A stretch of 64,000 nucleotides of DNA from Bowmanella denitrificans (lineage in GTDB: Bacteria; Pseudomonadota; Gammaproteobacteria; Enterobacterales; Alteromonadaceae), in assembly GCF_002887595.1 (NCBI RefSeq), contig NZ_PEBU01000013.1, positions 1-64,000 on the forward strand, given 5' to 3'. A program made the position numbers and the translations under genes. Positions 52,183-62,000 of this stretch are shown here, one piece after another; positions within the stretch are counted from its first letter, which is position 1; every line of letters begins with the position of its first letter. The notes under the pieces are model-generated. The model made no database searches. It saw only the letters and a list, made by a program, of their open reading frames with translations, and was not told the origin of the DNA.

Positions 52183-53439
52183 TTAGTTGATACGAAACTT
52201 GGGATAGCCGCTGAAACGGCTGGGATCTGAGGTGACGACCAGGTCGCCGGCTTGCAGACCGTCCAGGATCTGGATTTGGTTAATTGAGCCCTGGCCAAGG
52301 GAAACCGGCACTAACTCGGCGAAGTTCCGGTCCTGGCTAAGTTTGTACAGGGTCGTCTGACTCTGACTTTGGGCGTATAAAGGTCGGTCAACAAACAGGG
52401 TGTCGGCGATATTGCTAATATGAATTTCGCCATCCACCGACAGCGCCGGGCGGGCGTCATCGGGCATCGGGCCAGACAACGCCACATCCACCTGTACCTT
52501 GCCACCTGTTACGGCAGGATCCACCCTGATGACCTGCCCCTGGATGGTGCTGTTGCGGGTATCAATAGTGACCTTCTGGCCTGGTGTAACAGCTTTAATC
52601 TGAATTTCAGGTACCTGTAGCTCGGCAATCAAACTATTGTGCTGGGCCAGTTTGGCCAGGTTTTCGCCCATCAGAATGCGTTTGCCTGGTTCCAGCGGCA
52701 CTTCCAGCACAATGCTGTCCATACTGGCCCGTACCTGCAGGCTGTCTACTTGTTGTTGCAGTTGTTCGTGTGCTTTGCGGGCTTTTTCTAATCTGGCCTG
52801 ACGGGCGGCAGCCTGGGCAATCAGGTTGTCCTGCATTTTCAGCAGTTCCTGCTCACTGATTTGCAGGCGCTGACGGAACTGCTCGGTTTCCAGTTTAGTA
52901 CGCTCATAAGTCAGTTGGGAGATGGCACCGCTGGATTGTTTAAGCAGTTTTGTTTCGGCGTTGTATTTCAGCAAACTACTGTCATAGTCCAGTTTTGCGT
53001 TCAACAATCTGGCTCGCTGAGCCAACACCGCGGACTCTTGCGCCACCTGACCGGCCTTGATATCTGCTTGCAGAGCGGTCAGCTCCCAACTGGCTTCCTC
53101 CAGTTGTCTTTCAAGTCTTGGATTGCTGAGTATGGCTATCAGGTCCCCTTGTTTAACCTGGTGGCCCGCTTTGACGATAAGTTGTTCCACTTTGGCGTCC
53201 ACATTGGCCGACAGCCAACGTATATGTTCCGGGCTCAGTACGCCGCTGCCTCTGACCGAAACATGAAAATTCCCGCGCTGCACTTTACTGAAAACGATGG
53301 AGTCAGCGGCGACGGCATAATCAGCCTGGCCGAGCAGCCACCAATATCTGGCAGCCACACTCACTACAAGTACCAACCCCAGGCCCAGCAGGTAAGGCCG
53401 GATACGCAGGGCAGGGCGTTTTTGAATGGCGATATCCAT
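52183..53439 (-). CDS. HlyD/MacA-type membrane fusion protein
   Basis: A 418-residue periplasmic adaptor with one N-terminal anchor (about 14-33). A lipoyl-like half-motif (VDAKVEQLIVKAGHQVKQGDLIAIL), a long coiled coil (about 105-245) and the second lipoyl half followed by a barrel domain (VTPGQKVTIDTRNSTIQG) are visible. It is the first gene of the operon. It probably links the ABC pair to an outer-membrane channel. A palindrome 136-151 bases upstream of its start is the candidate activator site. Confidence 0.88.
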   Translation of the reverse strand: MDIAIQKRPALRIRPYLLGLGLVLVVSVAARYWWLLGQADYAVAADSIVFSKVQRGNFHVSVRGSGVLSPEHIRWLSANVDAKVEQLIVKAGHQVKQGDLIAILSNPRLERQLEEASWELTALQADIKAGQVAQESAVLAQRARLLNAKLDYDSSLLKYNAETKLLKQSSGAISQLTYERTKLETEQFRQRLQISEQELLKMQDNLIAQAAARQARLEKARKAHEQLQQQVDSLQVRASMDSIVLEVPLEPGKRILMGENLAKLAQHNSLIAELQVPEIQIKAVTPGQKVTIDTRNSTIQGQVIRVDPAVTGGKVQVDVALSGPMPDDARPALSVDGEIHISNIADTLFVDRPLYAQSQSQTTLYKLSQDRNFAELVPVSLGQGSINQIQILDGLQAGDLVVTSDPSRFSGYPKFRIN

Positions 53440-53574
53440 CTGATATTTCCCGGTTTGTGATTAAAGGTCGCCGGATGCTGGGCGACCAAGGGGCTAAATC
53501 AGAAAGCAATCAGGAACTATGCCAAGGTTTAATGCATTGAAATATAAGAAATAATTTGATGTGGTTTGTGATTC

Positions 53575-53611
53575 GTCCCATTTTTGGGACAAACAAAGGG
53601 AAGCCGTCCCA
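53575..53611. promoter_or_regulatory. candidate NtrC-type activator site: GTCCCA-TTTT-TGGGAC plus half-site
   Basis: GTCCCA (53575-53580), TTTT, TGGGAC (53585-53590) form a perfect dyad; a further GTCCCA follows at 53606-53611, 31 bases (about three helical turns) from the first. It is ~140 bases upstream of the first operon gene, a usual distance for a sigma54 enhancer. A TTGGCA (minus strand, 53525-53520) with an imperfect -12 lies between it and the gene. Confidence 0.5.
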
Positions 53612-53673
53612 GTTTTGCTCATGGCACAATGATACAACGGCAGTCCCCGCATAGGGCGACTGCCGCAATCTGA

Positions 53674-54066
53674 TTAGCCGCTGACGTGACGGGCATCCCG
53701 CTCCGCTACCAGGCGGTTGATTTGCTCGTCGGCCGGGCGAATTTCAAACGGGCCGACACCCACGCCAGGGTGCGCAGACATCAATTCAATGGCATGCTGC
53801 ATATCCCGTGCTTCCAACAGCAAGATACCGCCCAGCACCTCTTTGGTTTCAGCATAAGGACCGTCTGTTGCTTTAATCCGGCCATTTTGCTTGCGCAGGG
53901 TAACGGCCTGACCGGCACTGGCCAATGCCTCACCACCGAGAAAATGACCGCCACGACGCAATACATCATCGTATGCAAAGCATTTTTCCATTAGCTGCGC
54001 GGCTTCATCGTCACTGATGTCCTGCCACATGGACTCATCCAGATAACCTAAACAAATAAACTTCAT
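53674..54066 (-). CDS. YCII-related (DGPF) protein
   Basis: From ATG 54066 (AAGGAGA before it) the protein has 130 residues. [27 protein letters not shown] and MKFICLGY fit the YCII/DGPF family, small dimeric alpha-beta barrel proteins often encoded near ECF sigma factors. Here one ECF41-like sigma gene lies 1 kb away. No catalytic role is certain. Confidence 0.8.
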   Translation of the reverse strand: MKFICLGYLDESMWQDISDDEAAQLMEKCFAYDDVLRRGGHFLGGEALASAGQAVTLRKQNGRIKATDGPYAETKEVLGGILLLEARDMQHAIELMSAHPGVGVGPFEIRPADEQINRLVAERDARHVSG

Positions 54067-54160
54067 CTTCGTCTCCTTTTGGGTTGTTTCAGCCTCTGGT
54101 CGAACGGGCATGTCAGGCGATCGACATTTTTGCCAGGGTGCAGTGGGTTTTTATGTTGCC

Positions 54161-54553
54161 TTAACCATCGCCCAGTAACTTTCTGAGTTTTTCTTCGGCA
54201 AGCTCAGCCGGGGTTTTTTCGGAATCTGGTTTGGTGTCGGTATTTTCTGGGGGCGATTGACTGTCATCACCAAATAAGGCCGCCAGCTTGGCTTTGGCCT
54301 CTGCACGTTTATCCCGGTAACCGCCCTGATAGGCACCGTCGGTGGGTTTGAAATAATCGCAGAAGTTGGCCTTTTCTTTATCGTTAGGCGGCTCTGCGCG
54401 CGGTTCGTTGCAGTGCCTGTTATCAAAAAACTCACAGCATTTGCAGCAGTGCAGATCTGCCCCGCAGGTTGAGCATTCTTCTCTGCGTGATAACGGCAGC
54501 AGCAAGCCGCTAAGGGCTGCGCCACATTGCCAGCATTGCAGATTGGTAGTCAT
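54161..54553 (-). CDS. cysteine-rich zinc-ribbon protein
   Basis: A 130-residue protein. Paired CxxC knuckles appear in CWQCG and CSTCG (residues 7-31), then a further cluster HCCKCCEFFDNRHC and FCDYF. A charged, likely disordered tail follows (residues 80-130). At least two zinc sites are likely. Function unknown; the pattern is shared by conserved marine gammaproteobacterial proteins. Confidence 0.75.
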   Translation of the reverse strand: MTTNLQCWQCGAALSGLLLPLSRREECSTCGADLHCCKCCEFFDNRHCNEPRAEPPNDKEKANFCDYFKPTDGAYQGGYRDKRAEAKAKLAALFGDDSQSPPENTDTKPDSEKTPAELAEEKLRKLLGDG

Positions 54554-54644
54554 GGTCTTTATCCGTCTGCTCTTGGTGGCTTCAGCTTAGTCGTATTGCT
54601 GCAGCCTTGACAGTGGCGGCCACAGAAATTGGCTATTAAGCATA

Positions 54645-54670
54645 AAGCCCGGGCTCGTCTGAGCCCGGCA
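54645..54670 (-). terminator. terminator of the sigma-DoxX pair
   Basis: CCGGGCTC (54649-54656) pairs with GAGCCCGG (54661-54668) around GTCT; read on the minus strand it is followed by GCTTTAT. It lies just after the DoxX-like stop. Confidence 0.65.
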
Positions 54671-54678
54671 GCACCTGA

Positions 54679-55047
54679 TTATTTAACGGGAGCAAGAACC
54701 AAGCGGCCATAGCTGATAAACACACACAGCACCGCCACGGTTAGCCAGTAATACAGGGGACCGGCGTTAGCTTCACCCGATTGCCAATGCAGCAGGCTGA
54801 AAAGCAGCATGGTTGCGGCGATCACCAGCGAAGCAAACGGGGCTAGTATGGCGCCAGGTTTATATAAAAGCGGTAAAACCAGACACAGGCTACATAGCAG
54901 TTCAAGTACACCCAGTCCCAGCCAGGCCGCATTTGGAATGGCGGCCAAAGACGGCATGCCCTGAGCAGGGTTGCTGAATTTCCACAGTGCACCTATGGCA
55001 GTATGTACCGCCAGCAATACTTGCAAGATCCATAACAGAATATTCAT
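54679..55047 (-). CDS. DoxX-like membrane protein
   Basis: A 122-residue protein with four helices in the DoxX-like pattern: ILQVLLAVHTAIGALWKF, NAAWLGLGVLELLCSLCLVLP, then ILAPFASLVIAATMLL. Its ribosome binding site AGGAG lies in the end of the sigma gene and the genes are two bases apart. DoxX relatives are frequent partners of ECF41-type sigma factors and are tied to redox or thiol stress. Confidence 0.8.
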   Translation of the reverse strand: MNILLWILQVLLAVHTAIGALWKFSNPAQGMPSLAAIPNAAWLGLGVLELLCSLCLVLPLLYKPGAILAPFASLVIAATMLLFSLLHWQSGEANAGPLYYWLTVAVLCVFISYGRLVLAPVK

Positions 55048-55049
55048 AC

Positions 55050-55955
55050 TTATGCTCCTTGCTCGGTTGCCGGGCCTTCAATCAGGCGGATATCCATGTT
55101 ATCCAGTCTGACTCTGTCCATTACCACATCGATGCTGGTGATCTTGCCGTCAGTGATACTAAAGCAGAACGCCACCATGGTTGTGCCATTTGCCCCCCAG
55201 GTTGCCCCTGGTATGCCGTCCACCAAGCTAAGCATGGCCCCCATTGCCTTGCCTTTAAGCGTATTGGCCACCTTAGTTGCCCCTGACATCTCTGCTTCAA
55301 ATTGCGGCGCACCCTTAGCCTGATTAGCCTTAGTGATTTTCAGAGCAGTGGCATCCGCACGCAGAATGGCATCCGGGTGCAGCAAACTCAGCAGTGCCTG
55401 AAAGTCACCTTGTCTGGATGCCTGCAGAAAAGCGGCAACCAGATGCTGCTGCTGGGTATCATCCTGTCTGCGTGATTTGGCGCCCTGAACCTGGCGGCGG
55501 GCGCGGCTGGCCAGTTGCCTGGTGGCTGCTTCTGAACGTTCGATAATAGGTGCAATATCGGCAAAGCTGAGATCAAACAGATCATGCAGGACAAATGCGA
55601 TACGCTCAGGGGGAGAGAGGGTGTCCAGTAGCAGTAACAGAGCAGGTCCCAGTGAGTCGGCAATCAGCAGCTCGGTTTCCGGTCCTTGTTGGTTGCCGAT
55701 TGGCAAGTCCAGCGCCGCATCGTCTGCCTCTGGCTTGCGTGCCCGTAACTGGTCCAGACAGATGCGTGATACAACAGTTATTAACCAACCCTGCAGATTG
55801 TTTATCTGTTCGGCGTCACTGCGATTAAGCCTGAGCCAGGCTTCCTGCACCGCGTCTTCGGCTTCATTGCTTGAGCCCAGCATCCGGTAAGCCACCGACT
55901 GAAGATGTTGGCGATGGCGGTTGAAATGCTCTGCCAACCAGTCCTGTTTGTTCAT
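55050..55955 (-). CDS. ECF41-type sigma factor with C-terminal SnoaL domain
   Basis: From ATG 55955 (AGGAT nearby) the protein has 301 residues. Region 2 (FNRHRQHLQSVAYRMLGSSNEAEDAVQEAWLRL) and region 4 (SPPERIAFVLHDLFDLSFADIAPIIERSEAATRQL) are followed by a SnoaL/NTF2-like tail (about 175-300), the built-in regulator of this group. ECF41 members lack a separate anti-sigma factor; the tail plays that role. The adjacent DoxX-like gene is the expected target or partner. Confidence 0.88.
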   Translation of the reverse strand: MNKQDWLAEHFNRHRQHLQSVAYRMLGSSNEAEDAVQEAWLRLNRSDAEQINNLQGWLITVVSRICLDQLRARKPEADDAALDLPIGNQQGPETELLIADSLGPALLLLLDTLSPPERIAFVLHDLFDLSFADIAPIIERSEAATRQLASRARRQVQGAKSRRQDDTQQQHLVAAFLQASRQGDFQALLSLLHPDAILRADATALKITKANQAKGAPQFEAEMSGATKVANTLKGKAMGAMLSLVDGIPGATWGANGTTMVAFCFSITDGKITSIDVVMDRVRLDNMDIRLIEGPATEQGA

Positions 55956-56185
55956 GGTATATCCTGTATTGTTTAAGTGTTGATTCACAGCCCCAAAAGG
56001 ACTCAATCAAGATGACGAACGACACTATATCAATGTGACAAAAATCGCGGGTTTATTTTTAATTAATTGAAAATAAAGAAGATAAATTTATTCCTATGGA
56101 TTAGGTATAGCTTGCATCAAGCCAGCATGCATGACCTGCTGGCTATTCTGCCATGGCGATAATGTCTTAGGCAGGCGAAGGAGGA

Positions 56186-56941
56186 TTACACCTGCACAAC
56201 CTGTAAATTACGCTCCTGCAAAGCCTGCACAATAGCAGCATCAGCGTCCTGGTCGGTGATCAGCACATCCAGTTCCCGCACATTGGCCACCTGGTGGTTG
56301 GAAATCAACCCCAACCGATCTACCCCGCCCATCACAATGGTTTGGTCTGCCTGCTCGACAGAGACGCGCATAATTTCCGCTTCCTCCAGATACTTGGCCG
56401 AAAAGCCCCGCTCCGGGTGCAGTGCACAGGCACCGGTAAAATAGCTGTCAAAGCGCATCTTGCGCAGGGTATTTGTGGCAGCGGTGCCCACGCAGCGCAG
56501 CGCTGGTTTAAAAAAGGTGCCGCCCAGCAGAATCACTTCGACCTTTTCATGGTGCACCAGCTCGCAAGCGATCAGAGGGCAAGCGCTGACTACGGTCAGC
56601 GGCATATCTCTGGGAATCGCTTTTGCCAGATACAGGCAGGTTTCGCCGGAGTTCAGCAATATTGTCTGGCGTGGCTGAATAAAAGCCAGCGCAGCATTGG
56701 CACGCTTTTGTTTGGCCGGGTGTTTAACTTCCAGCCGATCGGCATAGTCCGGCACATCCAGTTGCATGGGCAGAGCACCGCCATGCACCCGGCGCAGCAT
56801 CTGTCGCTCTCCCAACTGATTAAGATCACGGCGCACCGTATCTTCCGATACCCCTAATTGTTGGGCGAGATCAGCAGCATAAACCCGGCCCTTATGATTC
56901 AGTTCTTTAAGGATCAGAGACTGGCGTTCGGCCAATAGCAT
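56186..56941 (-). CDS. DeoR-family repressor
   Basis: A 251-residue regulator. The N-terminal helix-turn-helix is MLLAERQSLILKELNHKG... YAADLAQQLGVSEDTVRRDLNQL, and the sugar-phosphate-binding DeoR C-domain has NSGETCLYLAKAI, LGGTFFKPALRCVG and the TGA-type FTGACALHPERGF. AGGAAAT precedes the ATG. It is divergent from the HAD phosphatase/SemiSWEET pair and presumably represses it until a sugar phosphate accumulates. Confidence 0.88.
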   Translation of the reverse strand: MLLAERQSLILKELNHKGRVYAADLAQQLGVSEDTVRRDLNQLGERQMLRRVHGGALPMQLDVPDYADRLEVKHPAKQKRANAALAFIQPRQTILLNSGETCLYLAKAIPRDMPLTVVSACPLIACELVHHEKVEVILLGGTFFKPALRCVGTAATNTLRKMRFDSYFTGACALHPERGFSAKYLEEAEIMRVSVEQADQTIVMGGVDRLGLISNHQVANVRELDVLITDQDADAAIVQALQERNLQVVQV

Positions 56942-56960
56942 GATATTTCCTGTTTATGCA

Positions 56961-57032
56961 TGTTTTTGCCGATTTTACTTGAACATCCTGCATGAGCAAG
57001 GGTATATTTTGCTTGTTGTTGCCTGTTTTTGC
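56961..57032. promoter_or_regulatory. TGTTTTTGC direct repeats in the DeoR-HAD divergent region
   Basis: TGTTTTTGC occurs at 56961-56969 and 57024-57032, with weaker TTTTGC/TTGC copies between. Several spaced direct repeats are what DeoR-type proteins often bind. The region is unusually T-rich on the plus strand, so chance similarity is possible. Confidence 0.35.
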
Positions 57033-57095
57033 TTTTTCTTGGTCTGAAACGGGCAGTTCTGTGCAAACTCACGGTTTTTTATTAAAGGAGAGCCG

Positions 57096-57740
57096 ATGGA
57101 CAGTTTTTCTCTGGAGCTGGATCGTTATCAGGCGGTCATTTTCGATATGGACGGTACGTTGCTGGACTCATCAACCGCCATTCGCGAGGTATTCCATACT
57201 TGGTGCCAACGCCACCAATTAGATTTGGAGCAAGTACTGACTATGTGCCACGGATCCAGGGTACGGGATTTTCTGGATCAGTTAGCGCCGCATTTAGATG
57301 CGGACGAAGAGGACGGCTGGTTGTTTGCTGAGGAAGCCAGAGTGACAACGGGGGTTGTACCGATCTCAGGTGCCAGCGAATGGTTGCAACGCGTGTCTGC
57401 TCTGAATATGCCATGGGGGATCGCCACCTCAAGCAACAGGTCAGTCGCTTTGGCTCGTCTGAATGCGGCCAATTTGCCGGTCCCTGAGGTGCTGATTACT
57501 GGTGACCAGGTTGAACAGGGCAAGCCGCATCCGCAGCATTTTTTGCTGGCGGCAGAAAAACTCGGCGTCAATCCAGCCAGGTGCCTGGCATTTGAAGATT
57601 CGCCAAACGGCATTTTATCTGCACAATCAGCCGGTTGCGATGTCATCGTAATCGGGGAATCGGCACATGCCTCGGCGCAAGCACAGCAGGTTGTGGCCAG
57701 GTTGCGGGACTATCAGCCGTTGCTGGCGGCGCAGGCTTAA
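57096..57740 (+). CDS. HAD-IA sugar phosphatase (beta-PGM-like)
   Basis: A 214-residue phosphatase. Motif I FDMDGTLLDSS (Asp17/19), motif II ATSS, motif III K in GKPHPQHF and motif IV FEDSPNGI are complete; a small helical cap follows motif I. Members act on sugar phosphates such as 2-deoxyglucose-6-P or sugar-alcohol phosphates. AAGGAG precedes the ATG. It is divergent from the DeoR repressor and 14 bases before the SemiSWEET gene. Confidence 0.88.
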   Translation: MDSFSLELDRYQAVIFDMDGTLLDSSTAIREVFHTWCQRHQLDLEQVLTMCHGSRVRDFLDQLAPHLDADEEDGWLFAEEARVTTGVVPISGASEWLQRVSALNMPWGIATSSNRSVALARLNAANLPVPEVLITGDQVEQGKPHPQHFLLAAEKLGVNPARCLAFEDSPNGILSAQSAGCDVIVIGESAHASAQAQQVVARLRDYQPLLAAQA

Positions 57741-57754
57741 TACGGGACACAGCA

Positions 57755-58030
57755 ATGGAAAATGTCACCAGATTACAGAGCCAGGAAAAATACTGGGATA
57801 TCGCGGGCATTGTTATTGGCCTGATGGGCTGCCTGGCGCAACTTACTCAAGTCGTCAGTGAATGGCAGCGCAGTGAACCTGCCACTATGTCGCTGGCCTT
57901 TGTTATCGGCTATTGGTTGGTGTTTGCTTTCTGGCTGGCTTACGGGCTGTTTTTTAAGCGCCCGGCCATTATTGTCACCAACAGTATTGCCTTGCTTTTA
58001 CAAAGTGCCTTGCTGATGGCGCAGCTATAA
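57755..58030 (+). CDS. SemiSWEET sugar transporter
   Basis: From ATG 57755 the protein has 91 residues with three membrane helices: IAGIVIGLMGCLAQLTQVV, SLAFVIGYWLVFAFWLAYGLFF and IIVTNSIALLLQSALLM. The layout and length match bacterial SemiSWEETs, dimeric uniporters for sugars. The usual PQ of the first helix is replaced (AQ). A longer frame from 57635 within the HAD gene is rejected. Together with the HAD phosphatase it may release excess sugar, a sugar-phosphate-stress relief unit under DeoR (inference). Confidence 0.75.
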   Translation: MENVTRLQSQEKYWDIAGIVIGLMGCLAQLTQVVSEWQRSEPATMSLAFVIGYWLVFAFWLAYGLFFKRPAIIVTNSIALLLQSALLMAQL

Positions 58031-58053
58031 ATTAGCGCGAGACCAAGTACAAG

Positions 58054-58093
58054 GCGGGTAGGCAGATTACGCCCTCTCAATCTGCTTACCCGC
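58054..58093. terminator. 15-bp hairpin, bidirectional terminator
   Basis: GCGGGTAGGCAGATT (58054-58068) pairs with AATCTGCTTACCCGC (58079-58093) with one mismatch, then TCTTT. It lies between the SemiSWEET gene and the convergent TPR gene. Confidence 0.8.
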
Positions 58094-58109
58094 TCTTTAC
58101 CAGCTCAAC

Positions 58110-59099
58110 CTATTCAGCATCCCCAATCTGACTCAGGCGCTTCAAAGCCCTGCGTATGTCTTTGTGTACGCTTTGATCTGTACTGAGCTGTTGTGCTTGT
58201 AAGTAACTTTGTCTGGCCAGTACGTGTTCTTTGGCTGACTCAGCCAGTTCGGCCTGCAGCAGCAGGGATTGCACATAATAGTCGTCATAAACCCGATCTT
58301 CGCTTAGCAGTCGGGTTAAGGCTTGCAGACCTTGCTGCTGACTGCCATAGCCCTCCAGGCTGAGATAGCCGCTCCACTGGCAGGCATCCCGCCATATGGG
58401 TAATGATGTTGCCTGCTTAGGTGTCAGCAGGCAGGTTTGATAAAAACTCTGCTGTGCGTCTGCCTTTTGATCATAGGTAAGTTGTAACTGCGCGGCGCGC
58501 TCCATCAGTGGCACATTTTCGCTGAAGTTGGCCTGCACCTCAGCTATCAGCTTGTGGCCCTCTGGTTGATTCTGGGTATTTTGGGCGTAATCCATCGCGG
58601 CCAGCAGGTGGTAATGCTGATTGAGTTGTGCAAGTCGCTCAACCAGCGCTTTGGCTGCCTCTTTGTCCCAGCCCCACAAACTGTCCCAGGCCAGCGCTTT
58701 AGCTGCTTCGCGCATATATTTAGGATTATCCGGCTCTAGCTCATAAGCGCGCAGCATGTGCTTTACGTGACGGTCTATATAGCCCATTTTATTGATAAAA
58801 CTGGATTGCTCTTTCACTTCATACCAAAGTCGGCCTGCCTGATAATGTACTTCGGCATTGTCAGGGTAACGTCGGGTCAGTGCTTCCAGCTGTTTGTCCT
58901 GATCGTCGGCATCCTTTGCCACGGCCAGGGCAGACTGCCAGATAGCCTGCTGTTCGGGTGAAAGTGTCTGCTCCTGAAGCAAACGTTCCATTTGCATGTA
59001 GTCTCTTAGATAGTAAGCATTTTGCAGATTATCCTGGCCCTGAACAAATAAACTGAACAGGCAGCATGCGGCTGCCAGCCCTAGTAGTTTGTGTTTCAT
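58110..59099 (-). CDS. secreted TPR protein
   Basis: From ATG 59099 the protein has 329 residues. The start overlaps the stop of the ABC/M1 gene by four bases (ATGA), with GGAGGA ahead. A signal peptide (MKHKLLGLAAACCLFSLFVQG) precedes at least four TPR-like helix pairs (YYLRDYMQMERLLQEQ; AEVHYQAGRLWYEV; PKYMREAAKALAWDSLW; ARQSYLQAQQLS). It may be a periplasmic partner of the peptidase domain. Confidence 0.75.
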   Translation of the reverse strand: MKHKLLGLAAACCLFSLFVQGQDNLQNAYYLRDYMQMERLLQEQTLSPEQQAIWQSALAVAKDADDQDKQLEALTRRYPDNAEVHYQAGRLWYEVKEQSSFINKMGYIDRHVKHMLRAYELEPDNPKYMREAAKALAWDSLWGWDKEAAKALVERLAQLNQHYHLLAAMDYAQNTQNQPEGHKLIAEVQANFSENVPLMERAAQLQLTYDQKADAQQSFYQTCLLTPKQATSLPIWRDACQWSGYLSLEGYGSQQQGLQALTRLLSEDRVYDDYYVQSLLLQAELAESAKEHVLARQSYLQAQQLSTDQSVHKDIRRALKRLSQIGDAE

Positions 59100-62000
59100 T
59101 TTTCCTCCTTGCTGAGTTGCAGCTGTTCCAACCATTTCACCGGTTCCACCTGGCTGGTAAACAGCATGTCTATCAGTGCGCGTTGTTCAGGTACCTGGTT
59201 AATCAGCGCCTGAATAAAATCGATGGAACCGGCCGGAGGTTTGGGATAGCTGTATTCGCGGCCCAGGGTTTGCAGTGCTGCAAGAATGGGCTGGTCACCG
59301 ATAGCCTGACGCAGTCTGGCAAAAACCAAAGTGGCGCGTGAATACTGATCGTGTGGCGACTCGGCACTAATTAAACTGCGCATTGGCTGGCGGTTATGCT
59401 GCTCGGCATTCAGGTAACGCTGTTTTTCATAGTTAACCAGGGCCTGCATGGCTGATTGGCCTTGCTGCCGCTCGAGCATCACCAATTCAATATATTTAGC
59501 CAGCGACTCAACCAAAAACGCACTGTCCTGCTCAATGCCGTTGCCCAGGGCATGGCCAAACCACTGGTGGGCGGTTTCGTGCACTGCGCGGCGGTATGCC
59601 TGACTGTAGGGCATGACATTATTTTGCAGGCTGCGAAATCCTACCCGGCTACCAATCAGAATCAGCTGGGGCAGGGCATAACCCGTAGGGCTTAGATCGG
59701 GTTTTTCAATCAGCGTCAGGGTCTTACCGTTGTACGGATTGATATGGGTAGATAAAAATTCCACGGTTTGCGCCATAGCATCAAGTGTCATGGGCACATT
59801 GGCCTGATGGTCGGGCTGATAGGCCACCTGCAGGGTCAGCCCCTGAATAACACGGCTGCTTAATTTAAGGGGCGCGGCGATAAACCCCTGTATATTACGA
59901 ACAGGTTGGTTCGTCACAAAACGGCGGTACTGACGATTATCCTGTTGCCAGCTGCGAATCAGTTCACCCTGGGTAAAGCTCTGATAGCCCAGTGGTGTGG
60001 AAATCTGCGTGTCCATGCTGCTCCACTGATAGCCATCCCGGCTTTTGTCTCTGGCTGCCAGCGCCTGTTCTACAGACTGTTCGGCTTTCACGGGCAGGCC
60101 GTACTCGCGACGTAGATCCGTGCTTTGCAGTTCACGAATGGGCAGATAGCCTATTGCCGGAAAATAGGGGATAGCGCGCAGATAGCTAAATTCCCGGGTC
60201 AATATTTTATGCTGAGGTAACGCGCTATAACCGCTTTGCATAAGCGTCAGGCTGAAATCCAGCGTCAGCGACTGGCCTGGCTGAAGCGGCTTTGCAAGCT
60301 TGAAAATACGTTGTCCCAACCTTTGATCGTACATCAGGTGATTATCGGTATTAAGGCTGATACTGTGCAGCGGGACCTGCCAGTTCTCACCCACCAGAAT
60401 CTGCTCTATTGGCTGATTCTGCTTATTCAGCAGTTGATACTGGCCATGGATCTGCACTTGTCGCTGGTCAGGGTAAAAGTCCACTTCAGTACGGATATGC
60501 TGAATGTCTGGCATTGGCAAGTTGGCAAAACCTTTATAGGTTTTCTCGTAGCTGGCCAGCATTGCAGCGCGCTGGTCGGGGGAGAAATACTGGCCGTTCA
60601 ATTCCAGCCCGGACTGAATGGCATAGCCCTGCAAGGTCAGAGGCACGCTGAGTAGCAGGCAGGTCAGCCCGGCAGCGAGCCTTTGTGGCGGCCAACCCCG
60701 GCCTTGAATGCGGGTCAGGGTGCCAATCAATAGCACCGCAGCAAACAGCCACCAGAATCGCGTGAACGCCCAGAAGCCATCCAGATTAGGGGCATAACCC
60801 CAGAAGCCGTCCGCTGCGCTTAGCGGTGTTGCAAAAGGCCGGGCCAGCGGATGATGAATGTCGAGCAGTGCGGCCAGTGGCGTAAAGTGCAGAATCAGCA
60901 GCAGCCCACATAGACACAAGGCAGCAAGACGGTGCCCGATGCCGGCCTGAATGGCCAGAAATACCGTACCTTGTGCCGCCAGGGGCAGTCCGGCATACAG
61001 CATAAAGCGCCCATATTCCGTCAGTTGCACCGGACTTTGTGCTAGCCACTGGCAAAAAATGGCGGTACTGGCCGCCAGTAATAAAATGCTCACCAGCAAA
61101 CCTTGCAGGCACACCAGTCTGGCCAATAGCACGGTCCATGGTGCAATTGGCAGGGCCTGTACGATGCCAGCAATATTGAGCTGTTTGTCTCGCCTGCTTA
61201 ACAGATCGCTGAAATACAACAGCAGGGCTGAGCCAAACAGCGGTAGTATGTCCCACATAAAGCGATTTATCGCATCAAAACTCAGACCGGTAAGTTCAGC
61301 GCCGGGTTCGCTATGATGAATGGAAGGGTAGGTTTCGCCAGCAACAAGCGCACACCAGATAAGCCCTATCAGCCAGATTACCGGGCGCTTGAAAATTTGC
61401 CCGGCTTGCATACGGGTGAGGGCGTATAGCTGATGCCAGGCGCCTGGCTGTGCCGGAATGAAGTGAAAGGTTGTGACATTTGAATCCTGGCTTTTTAATG
61501 GCAAATCCCATGCCGGCTTTTTGGTGTTATCGCGGCGATTTTTCAGGCGAACCGCACAGTAAGCCAAAAGTGTGGCGGCCAGAATAATCAGTAACCTGTT
61601 CAGCATGACTAAGGCCAGGTCCGGCTGTTTAGCCATAAGCGGCGTTAAGCCAAACCAATCCAGATAGTTCATTGTACTGACCAGCCACGGGGCGGGTGTT
61701 TGCGCGCCTGCCATCAGTGGTGAGCCACTGGCCGTGGCCAGTAGGGTATAGCTGACAAAGCATAAAAAGGTTGCCAGATAAGTCAGTACCGGAGAAGAAT
61801 TCAGGCTATGCAGCAACCAGAAAAACGCGACAAACAGTAAGCTGGCCGGCAGGCCGATGAGCAACTGCAGACCTTGCAGGTTGAGGGCAACACTCAATAT
61901 CACCTGATATTCAGGAAGTTGATTTGCGCTGCTGAGCAGTCCCGCCAGCAAACCCGTTGCAGCGACTATACCCAGCAGTATCGTCAGGCAGGTCAGGCCG

